Positions 24,254 through 30,809 of a stretch of DNA of 64,000 nucleotides are shown in pieces (the first letter of the stretch is position 1; every line of letters begins with the position of its first letter). Below the pieces are notes generated by a model, which saw only the letters and a list, made by a program, of their open reading frames with translations, did no database searches and was not told the DNA's origin. This stretch comes from Oscillospiraceae bacterium (GTDB lineage Bacteria; Bacillota; Clostridia; Oscillospirales; Oscillospiraceae): the NCBI GenBank assembly GCA_009777235.1, contig WRMH01000003.1, positions 123,690-187,689 on the forward strand, written 5' to 3'. The translations under genes and the position numbers were made by a program.

Positions 24254-24440
24254 GTAATACCCCCAATTTTGGGGGCATTAGACATGAATCTATTTTTGGT
24301 TTGAACTCAAACAAACGCAAATTTGCGCTCGCTGAATTATTGAATCCAATTTTGGATTCAATTAGTGTGTACCAATAGTTAGCTTGGTTAGGACAGCCCA
24401 AAGTTGGGTTCACCAGAAATGCGTCCATCTTTGGGCGTAT
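24254..24440 (+). repeat. Array of seven degenerate palindromes with about 27-bp period
   Basis: This stretch fills most of the 386-bp gap between tRNA-Ser and the restriction operon. Dyad centres fall near 24267, 24295, 24321, 24350, 24379, 24403 and 24429, that is, every 24-29 bp. Cores are CCAATTTTGG-like: CCCCCAATTTTGGGGG; GCAAATTTGC; GAATCCAATTTTGGATTC; GCCCAAAGTTGGGTTC. Several units are followed by ATTAGA. No open frame of credible composition covers it. Confidence 0.7.
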
Positions 24441-24493
24441 TAGAGCGATACAGCATACTCGATTCAAGAGTGAACTTGTTTTTTCAAAAGCTC

Positions 24494-24522
24494 TTGCAAT
24501 ATTCGCTCAAAAGACGTATAAT
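24494..24522 (+). promoter_or_regulatory. Promoter of the McrBC operon
   Basis: TTGCAA (24494-24499), 17 bases, TATAAT (24517-24522), 37 bases before the first ATG and directly after the palindrome array. Confidence 0.8.
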
Positions 24523-24559
24523 ACAGGAGAACCTCACAATTTCTGAAAGGAAATATGAC

Positions 24560-24778
24560 ATGGGACTGGAATCTGAATTGATGACTACAACTGAGGCTTC
24601 TGAATTATGGGGTATATCAATGCGCCGTGTTCAGATACTCTGTGATATTGGAAAAGTAAAGGGCGCTGTTAGGATGGGCAGAACATGGATTATCCCCAGA
24701 GGAACACCGAAACCAATAGACGGACGGACAAAAGCCGCAAAACAACAAATTCAAAGAAAAGATGAGGGCAATAAATAA
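24560..24778 (+). CDS. Small helix-turn-helix protein of the McrBC operon
   Basis: The 72-residue protein is mostly a MerR/excisionase-like winged helix: TTTEASELWGISMRRVQILC is the turn region, and GAVRMGRTWIIPRGTPKP the wing. Such proteins bind DNA. GAAAGGAAA at 24545-24553 is spaced correctly for the ATG at 24560, which makes the longer frame beginning at 24404 unlikely. Its stop overlaps the mcrB start (TAATG), so the two are coupled. It could repress the operon through the upstream palindromes or help the nuclease find DNA; both ideas are inference. Confidence 0.75.
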   Translation: MGLESELMTTTEASELWGISMRRVQILCDIGKVKGAVRMGRTWIIPRGTPKPIDGRTKAAKQQIQRKDEGNK

Positions 24779-27033
24779 TGAATGATTACTTAAAATTCAA
24801 GAAACTGTTGGCTTGGTTCGTTAATCAACTAAACATCAATAATGACATAACCGACGGTGATAAGGTAACGGGGCGTGGATACAGCGACAATTCCTCGTTG
24901 CGGAAGTATTATGCCGATTGTCGGAGTTATGACGGTTTTGAACTGGATTGTACTATTGACCACAAGTACGGAAATTATGCCACTACATCGAACTATATAA
25001 ATCTTGCAGGAACAGACTTCAATGCTATTCCTGAATTTGATAAAACGAGCAAGGCAGTAATAAGTTTATATATCGGCAATCACCCGCCTCAGAGCCCCAT
25101 TGACCGGAAATCTGAATCTATATCCGTTGCGAGTTTGGGGTTGGGTGATGATGAACCTAATCAAGCATTGAGAAACTTTTTTGATATGTTCAAGCAGAAA
25201 ATCTTAGAATACAAAAACAACTTGGCTACTACCATTGAATATTCTGAGGAATCATTAGGGCAAATACTAAGAAATATGTATGATAGTGCCGGAAAAGGGG
25301 AAAAGGTTCTTAAAATTCACTTATTTGGCATTGAGTACGGGCACACAATAACATCGAACAGTATTAAAGTGTCTGGAATTGTAAGTAAGGCAGGCTTAAA
25401 CCCTTCCTATGTTACAGAAGTAAGTAAAGGTATCAGCATCGGGGCTGAGCTGCAGAAAAACAATGAAACGTTTTCTCCTGAACCGGCTACAGCGATTTCT
25501 CTCAAAGAATTTGCTATTAAAGTCTTAGAAGATACTCTTTACCCTATGACGGATGTTGAAATATGGGAGTATGGAGTAGATAAGGGTTGGGATGAGCGAT
25601 TAAACTCCGTTGGGAAAACTCCTTGGCAATCAATATATGCTATGCTTAGCAATTATAAGGATGGAGTTCCTAATCCTGATAAGCGCATCAATATCATCGA
25701 GTCTGAGCAAAGGCGGAAATTTGTAATAAACAGCATAGACGGCGAAGAAGTTGTTGAACACGAAAACACTTTGGAATTTGACTATAATATCGGCATATCA
25801 AAAGACCAATGGACAGAAATGCTCGAAAACTCTGTGATTACAGAAAAAGATGTTGACCTTTTAAGAAAATGGCTTTATTTCGAGGGTACAGCAACTTGTA
25901 CTGAGGTAGGGAAAGCATACAATGCTCATCCATCGGCTTACATTATGCCTGTGGTGTCAATGGCACGGCGCATACATGATTATACGAGCTGTAAAACTCG
26001 GTTAGACAAAAAGGGTGATATTGCATGGTGGAATATTCCATTTACTGGAAGATATATAAATGGTGGCGAGTATTTTGAATGGACAATACGCCCAGAATTT
26101 TATGAAGCTCTTGTGTCGAAGGGGATCACCTCGCTTTTCCCAACTCATTTGACAAAAGGCTTGCCAATTAAAACAAAAAGTGTAATTTCACCCGACCCAT
26201 ATACTGAAGCCGATTTTTTCGCTGAGGTATATTTTGATAAAAACCAATATGATGACATTGTCGCACTACTAACACGAAAGAAAAACATTATACTACAGGG
26301 TGCGCCCGGTGTGGGTAAAAGCTATATGGCTAAACGCTTTGCCTATTCGATTGTTGGCGCGAAAGATGAACGTAAAGTAGAGATGATACAGTTCCATCAG
26401 AACTATTCTTATGAGGATTTTATAGAGGGATTCAGGCCAAACGCAAGTGGGAGTTTTGAGCTAAAGCAAGGTGTTTTTTATAATTTTTGTGTAAAGGCTC
26501 AAAAGGATATTGAAAGCAAGTACTTTTTTATTATTGACGAAATAAACCGTGGAAACCTCTCAAAAGTCATGGGCGAACTTATGTTGTTGCTTGAACATGA
26601 CAAACGAGGCGAAGAATTTGCTATGAAACTGACGTATTCAAGCGAACTGTTTTATGTTCCGCAAAACGTATTTATTATCGGCATGATGAATACCGCTGAT
26701 CGTAGCCTTGCTATGATTGATTACGCTTTACGACGTAGGTTCAGTTTTATACCTGTTGAGCCAATATTTGATAATTTGCAATTCGTAGCCGACTTTAAAA
26801 ACAACTACCCTGAAGCCGAAGCGATTATAGAAAAAATCAAGAAGTTGAACAGTTTTATATCGGAAAATCTTGACAGCGGACACCAAATCGGTCATAGCTA
26901 CTTCTGTTCAAAATCCCCGTTTAGCACAAAGGACATTGATGGGATAATTAAATACGAAATTGAGGAGTTGTTGAACGAATACTTTTTTGACGATAAAGAC
27001 AATCTCGAAAAAGCAAAGGATTTATTGAAATGA
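24778..27033 (+). CDS. mcrB: McrB-type GTPase of a type IV restriction system, with HARE-HTH domain
   Basis: This 751-residue AAA+ motor should translocate DNA and drive the McrC nuclease against modified DNA. Residues 1-230 are a recognition region that I cannot assign firmly; it resembles MrcB-type N-terminal domains. Residues about 240-315 (ISLKEFAIKVLED to RINIIESEQRRKFVI) look like a HARE-HTH winged helix, a fold linked to restriction proteins. The motor at about 490-745 has a P-loop GAPGVGKSYM with Lys514, Walker B FFIIDEINRGNL, and the McrB-type MNTADRS at 637-643 that contacts guanine. It overlaps mcrC by four bases. The recognised modification is unknown. Confidence 0.9.
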   Translation: MNDYLKFKKLLAWFVNQLNINNDITDGDKVTGRGYSDNSSLRKYYADCRSYDGFELDCTIDHKYGNYATTSNYINLAGTDFNAIPEFDKTSKAVISLYIGNHPPQSPIDRKSESISVASLGLGDDEPNQALRNFFDMFKQKILEYKNNLATTIEYSEESLGQILRNMYDSAGKGEKVLKIHLFGIEYGHTITSNSIKVSGIVSKAGLNPSYVTEVSKGISIGAELQKNNETFSPEPATAISLKEFAIKVLEDTLYPMTDVEIWEYGVDKGWDERLNSVGKTPWQSIYAMLSNYKDGVPNPDKRINIIESEQRRKFVINSIDGEEVVEHENTLEFDYNIGISKDQWTEMLENSVITEKDVDLLRKWLYFEGTATCTEVGKAYNAHPSAYIMPVVSMARRIHDYTSCKTRLDKKGDIAWWNIPFTGRYINGGEYFEWTIRPEFYEALVSKGITSLFPTHLTKGLPIKTKSVISPDPYTEADFFAEVYFDKNQYDDIVALLTRKKNIILQGAPGVGKSYMAKRFAYSIVGAKDERKVEMIQFHQNYSYEDFIEGFRPNASGSFELKQGVFYNFCVKAQKDIESKYFFIIDEINRGNLSKVMGELMLLLEHDKRGEEFAMKLTYSSELFYVPQNVFIIGMMNTADRSLAMIDYALRRRFSFIPVEPIFDNLQFVADFKNNYPEAEAIIEKIKKLNSFISENLDSGHQIGHSYFCSKSPFSTKDIDGIIKYEIEELLNEYFFDDKDNLEKAKDLLK

Positions 27034-28103
27034 GCGCAATACCGATTAAGAATGTTTATTATATGCTCGTCTATGTTTTTGAGATGCTAAAGTCAAAAGA
27101 GTACGCACGCCTTGACCGCGAAGATTGCGAAAGTATTTACGACTTGTTGGCTTCATTGCTGCTATGCGGAACAAACGACTTGATTAAACGAGGATTCTTG
27201 AAAAGCTATATAAACCAAACAGAAGAACTGACCGCGATTCGAGGTAGAATTAATATAGGCGGCTCTATTCGCAGACTGTCTTTTCAAAACGCCAAAGCAG
27301 TGTGTGATTTTGATGAGTTTAACGCGGATATTTATTTCAATCAAGTTATAAAAGCCACTCTACTATATTTGAAACGCCGTCCCTTGAACACCAACATCAA
27401 ACGAGATATATCAAAAATTCTATTGTACTTCAATGAGATAGGCGCAATGGAAATCAACACGATAAAATGGGACAGTCTTGTCTTTAATCGTAACAACGCT
27501 CATTATGATACCTTACTGTATTTTTGCAGGCTCATTTATGAAGACGCTATCGCAAATCAAAGTAAGGGTAAAAGAGAATTTCGTGTGCTTGAGGACAAGT
27601 TGCTCCCTGAGCTGTTTGAGAGGTTTGTTTGTGAGTTTTATCGAAAGCATCTTGCGTCGGAATACAAAGTGCGCTACCAAAAGCAAATCGCATGGAATTA
27701 TGATGAAAATTACGGCAAACCGCCAAATATGTATGCCGATGTGATTATCGAAAACCAAACACAGAAATTAATCATTGACACGAAGTTTTCCAAGACGACT
27801 TTACAAAAAAACATTTATAATGACAGGCAGACCGCGAAATCAGCTAATTTGTATCAAATATTCGCGTATGTCATAAATGAAAATGAAAGCACTGCAGACA
27901 AAACTATAAGCGGATTGCTCTTATATCCGCAAGTTAACAACAGCGCTGTTGACCTCAAGCACTCCATTTTCGGTCATAATTTTTACGTGCGTACTGTGGA
28001 CTTAAATCAAGGCTTTGAGGAAATAAAGAACGAATTGCAAAACAAGTTACGGGATATATTCATCGGTGTTGAGTATGAAGATTGGAGTGTCAGCAGAAGG
28101 TAG
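27030..28103 (+). CDS. mcrC: McrC-type nuclease subunit of a type IV restriction system
   Basis: This 357-residue protein starts with the McrC motif IPIKNVYYMLVYVFEML. In the C-terminal half it carries a PD-(D/E)XK nuclease site: Asp237 in MYADVII and Asp250-Thr-Lys252 in LIIDTKFSK. It should cut DNA when joined to the McrB hexamer. It starts inside the mcrB stop codon (ATGA). The operon ends here; a short AATTACC/GGTAATT inverted repeat follows at 28134-28157 without a T-run. Confidence 0.9.
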   Translation: MSAIPIKNVYYMLVYVFEMLKSKEYARLDREDCESIYDLLASLLLCGTNDLIKRGFLKSYINQTEELTAIRGRINIGGSIRRLSFQNAKAVCDFDEFNADIYFNQVIKATLLYLKRRPLNTNIKRDISKILLYFNEIGAMEINTIKWDSLVFNRNNAHYDTLLYFCRLIYEDAIANQSKGKREFRVLEDKLLPELFERFVCEFYRKHLASEYKVRYQKQIAWNYDENYGKPPNMYADVIIENQTQKLIIDTKFSKTTLQKNIYNDRQTAKSANLYQIFAYVINENESTADKTISGLLLYPQVNNSAVDLKHSIFGHNFYVRTVDLNQGFEEIKNELQNKLRDIFIGVEYEDWSVSRR

Positions 28104-28254
28104 TATCCCAACAATCGGCTTTGCAGGCTTAGCAATTACCTCGATTCCAAGGTAATTACGAGAGTCTCGATATTTATCCTACCTAAAAAACTTTGTGCCA
28201 TATAAACATTGTTTGCGAAAGAAAAACGCTACAATCAAAAACACCACATATCGC

Positions 28255-28425
28255 CCAAAACCGTTTTGGCAAGCAATAGATTGTGACTGCATTTTGTTCC
28301 AAAATGCTAGTCACCATCCGTCTTGTTGGTGGCTGAACCGCCCCCAAACCCCCAAGTCGGAAACAGCGCTTCCCGCGCCATTTCCGTTAAGCCGCTTCGC
28401 GTCTACTGCGACCGCCTGCGGTGGT
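28255..28425. other. Inverted-repeat-dense stretch, candidate old origin of transfer
   Basis: This is part of the 717-bp stretch without an intact gene between mcrC and the ICE. It holds CCAAAAC-C-GTTTTGG (28255-28269), a long stem of GTGACT-GCATTTTG against CAAAATGC-T-AGTCAC (about 28283-28314), C- and A-runs (CCGCCCCCAAACCCCCAAG), and an imperfect palindrome around GACCGCCTGCGGTGGTC (ending near 28426). It abuts a mobC remnant. Stem-rich DNA beside mobC is the usual position of oriT. Confidence 0.45.
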
Positions 28426-28620
28426 CTAAACAATCTTTGTTTTTACTGCATCCATAACTCCGCCGACCAGTCGAAGTATCTCTTTTTGCTGTTTCCAAAT
28501 TTCATCTTGCTGCGCCTTTATATCATCAAGGTCGGGGGTGAAAACATTTCCTGTTTCGTTGACCCGCCGTGCTATTTGATTGATGTTTGTAATGCTTTTT
28601 TAAGGAACAAATCAAACGAA
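28426..28620 (-). pseudogene. Remnant of a MobC-type relaxosome accessory gene
   Basis: Read on the minus strand, a 58-codon open stretch (28599-28426) spells ITNINQIARRVNETGN, then FTPDLDDIKAQQDEIWKQQ and KEILRLVGGVMDAVKTKIV before a stop. NINQIARRVN-TG is the C-terminal signature of MobC proteins, which help relaxases nick oriT. There is no start codon. The preceding codons continue only in another frame (FDLFLKK) across a run of six A, so the copy is frameshifted and truncated. Confidence 0.65.
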
Positions 28621-28707
28621 ATCAAAAAACATAGCAGTCATGCGGGTTTGCGGCGATATGCTCCCTCCAAGAGATCAGCCTGAAAACCGAAAAAACGAAA
28701 AATAAGC

Positions 28708-28786
28708 TATAATATCATAATGTGAACACGAAAACGGGGGAAGGCGCCGTCACTTTAATCGGTGACGGAGCCTTCCCCCGTTTTTT
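28708..28786 (+). promoter_or_regulatory. ICE operon promoter with leader terminator hairpin
   Basis: TATAAT at 28708-28713 lacks an obvious -35 box. Near the predicted start, arms 28735-28753 and 28762-28780 form a stem of about 18 bp (GGGGGAAGGC against GCCTTCCCCC, CCGTCAC against GTGACGG) followed by six T (28781-28786). It is a textbook terminator, placed 20 bases before the first ribosome site of the ICE. This suggests attenuation of the whole operon, or insulation from upstream transcription. Confidence 0.7.
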
Positions 28787-28820
28787 GTTTTGCCCGAAAA
28801 ACGAGAAGGAGGTGTTACCG

Positions 28821-29033
28821 ATGGGCAATAACACGCGAATCTATGACCGCTTCGATTATTGGTCATCCGATGACTGCCGTTGTGAGCTATGTGTCCACTA
28901 TCGCGGCAAAAAGCGCGGCTGTCCGCTCGAAGTCTGCTGTGTGGAGTATATCCGTCGGGAGGCACTCCGGCGCGAACAAGCGGCGGCAGTAGGCGCGACA
29001 GCGTGCTTGGAGGTTGCGCCATGCCGTGGGTAA
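28821..29033 (+). CDS. Small Cys-rich ICE protein
   Basis: The 70-residue product has a likely zinc-binding cluster (CRCELCVHYRGKKRGCPLEV followed by CC) in its N-terminal half. AAGGAGGTG ends eight bases before the ATG. It is the first gene after the leader terminator. It overlaps the next gene by 13 bases. Similar short Cys-cluster genes precede DUF3991 proteins in clostridial ICEs; the function is unknown. Confidence 0.7.
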   Translation: MGNNTRIYDRFDYWSSDDCRCELCVHYRGKKRGCPLEVCCVEYIRREALRREQAAAVGATACLEVAPCRG

Positions 29034-30022
29034 CCAATGAGCAGATCGCGGCGGCGCGCGAGGTTGATCTGCTCACATATCTGCGCGCCAATGAACCGGG
29101 CGAATTGGTCGAGACACGGCAGCCGGGTGAATACCGCACAGCCACCCACGGCAGCCTTGTCATCTCGAAGGGCAAGTGGATTTGGAACCGCGGCAAGGTC
29201 GGCGGCCGCTCCGCTCTTGACTATCTCGTACAAATCCGCGGCATGAGGTTCAATGACGCGGTCGAGGCGGTCTTGGGGTCGGGCGCCGCCTATTTTTCTT
29301 CCCCTCTGCCCGGTGAAAAAAGGTCGAAACCGCCGGAGCCTCAAAAGTGGACGTTCTACCCTCCAAAGTCGGAGCGTTTCCCACGCCGTGCCGTGGCATA
29401 CCTTCAGCGGCGCGGCATAGGCGGCGATGTAATCATGCGCGCGCTTCAGTCCGGCATTTTATTTGAAAGCCGTTATTACAACCCTCGAAGCGCATATCAC
29501 AACGCCGCTGTATGTGTGTTCGCCGGAAAGGACGAATCCGGCAAGATTGTTTTCGCCGCCCTGCGCGGTATTGATACGGATTTCAAAATCGACAAAGCCG
29601 GCAGCGACAAGCGATTCAATTTCCATATTCCCGCGAAAAACCCGGACAGCCGCCACCTCGCCGTGTTCGAGGCGCCTGTGGACGCCCTTTCCCACGCCAC
29701 GTTCCAACAGCGGGACGGCTGGGCATGGGACAGTCACAGACTGTCGCTCGGAGGCACTTCGTCGGTGGCTCTGCTCTCATTTCTTGAGCGCAACCCGCAA
29801 ATCAAACGGATCATGCTCCACCTCGACAACGATGCCGCAGGACGCACAGCCGCCCGGATTATAAAGGCGGAACTTGCCGCCGACAAGCGGTTCAAACGTA
29901 TCCGCGTATCCTACAACCCGCCGAGAGGCGGAAAAGACTACAACGAAGCCCTTATCAATGCTATCCGCATTACGAAAGAGGCAGACCAACAACGCCGCCG
30001 AAAGGCGGATATTTTAATTTGA
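29021..30022 (+). CDS. DUF3991 and Toprim domain protein
   Basis: This 333-residue protein starts with a DUF3991 region (residues about 1-150, with GSLVISKGKWIWNRGKVGGR and SALDYLVQ). A Toprim domain follows at about 190-310, with the catalytic Glu in LAVFEAPVDALS and the acidic pair in MLHLDNDAAGRTAA. Toprim proteins of this type are thought to act in ICE replication or DNA processing, but their reaction is unproven. TTGGAGG at 29007-29013 points to the ATG at 29021, which makes the longer frame from 28889 unlikely. It overlaps the Cys-rich gene. Confidence 0.85.
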   Translation: MPWVTNEQIAAAREVDLLTYLRANEPGELVETRQPGEYRTATHGSLVISKGKWIWNRGKVGGRSALDYLVQIRGMRFNDAVEAVLGSGAAYFSSPLPGEKRSKPPEPQKWTFYPPKSERFPRRAVAYLQRRGIGGDVIMRALQSGILFESRYYNPRSAYHNAAVCVFAGKDESGKIVFAALRGIDTDFKIDKAGSDKRFNFHIPAKNPDSRHLAVFEAPVDALSHATFQQRDGWAWDSHRLSLGGTSSVALLSFLERNPQIKRIMLHLDNDAAGRTAARIIKAELAADKRFKRIRVSYNPPRGGKDYNEALINAIRITKEADQQRRRKADILI

Positions 30023-30037
30023 GGAGGATTTTCCATT

Positions 30038-30799
30038 ATGAAAACCCAAGTACAGCAATTCCACAACAAAGAGTTCGGCTCCGTCGAGATTGTGCTGATC
30101 GACGGCAAGCCATATTTTCCCGCCGCCGAATGTGCGAAGATTCTCGGCTATACCAATCCTCAAAAGGCAATACGTGACCATTGCAAAGGGGTGAACGAAA
30201 CGTTCACTCCTACAGCCGGGGGCGTACAAAGAAAGAAATATATCCCCGAAGGCGATCTCTACCGCCTGATTATCCGCAGCAAGTTACCCGCCGCAGAACG
30301 CTTCGAGTGTTGGGTGTTTGACGAGGTGCTTCCCTGCATCCGTAAGCACGGATTTTTCGCCACGGACGAGACGCTGGACGAAATGCTCCGCAGCCCGAAA
30401 TTCACCGAGGCGCTCATCCGCAATCTGGCCGTGGAACGCGAAAAAAACGCCGCGCTTGAGGAACTTGCCGTCGAACTTGCTCCGAGAGCGCTCTACTGCG
30501 ACCTCATCCTGCAAAGTAAAAGCGTTGTGCCTGTCAGCCTAATCGCAAAGGATTACGGGATGTCGGCGACGGCGTTCAATCGTCTGCTCCACCGAATCGG
30601 CGTCCAATTCCGCTCCGGTGGGACTTGGCTGCTGTATCAGAAGTACGCCCGCTTTGGCTATACGCAGACCCGTACCTACAGCGTGGATTATAGAGTCAGC
30701 GCCATGCACACTTGCTGGACGCAGAAGGGTCGGTTGTTCCTGTACGAGACATTGAAAAACCGGGGAATCCTGCCGTTGATTGAAAAACGCGCAATATAA
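30038..30799 (+). CDS. Bro-N/KilAC antirepressor-like protein
   Basis: The 253-residue protein has a Bro-N domain (residues about 5-105: VLIDGKPYFPAAECAKILGY, RKKYIPEGDLYRLIIRSKLP and AERFECWVFDEVLP). A KilAC domain follows (about 150-250: VSLIAKDYGMSATAFNRLLH and LYQKYARFGYTQTRTY). This pairing is typical of phage antirepressors, which bind DNA or repressors to switch genetic programmes. In an ICE it could control induction. GAGGAGG precedes the ATG. It is followed 11 bp later by the large antirestriction-like gene. Confidence 0.85.
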   Translation: MKTQVQQFHNKEFGSVEIVLIDGKPYFPAAECAKILGYTNPQKAIRDHCKGVNETFTPTAGGVQRKKYIPEGDLYRLIIRSKLPAAERFECWVFDEVLPCIRKHGFFATDETLDEMLRSPKFTEALIRNLAVEREKNAALEELAVELAPRALYCDLILQSKSVVPVSLIAKDYGMSATAFNRLLHRIGVQFRSGGTWLLYQKYARFGYTQTRTYSVDYRVSAMHTCWTQKGRLFLYETLKNRGILPLIEKRAI

Positions 30800-30809
30800 G
30801 GAGGCCGTT

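Noticed and set aside
24254..24440. CRISPR array
   Set aside because: Units are degenerate, no constant repeat or unique spacers are seen, spacing is too short, and no cas gene is present.
24201..24467. An 88-codon minus-strand frame over the palindrome array, with a 9-residue periodicity
   Set aside because: The periodicity follows from the 27-bp DNA repeat; there is no ribosome site and the plus strand gives an equally periodic but stop-interrupted reading.
24404..24559. Longer N-terminus for the small HTH protein
   Set aside because: It would run through the McrBC promoter and the palindrome array; the ATG at 24560 has the ribosome site.
24082..28190. tRNA-Ser 3' end as proven attachment site of the ICE
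   Set aside because: No second copy of the tRNA end and no integrase are in the window, so this remains only a possibility.
28195..28683. A 162-codon plus-strand open frame between mcrC and the ICE
   Set aside because: It has no ribosome site, crosses strong palindromes, and is antisense to the recognisable mobC remnant; its composition is not protein-like.
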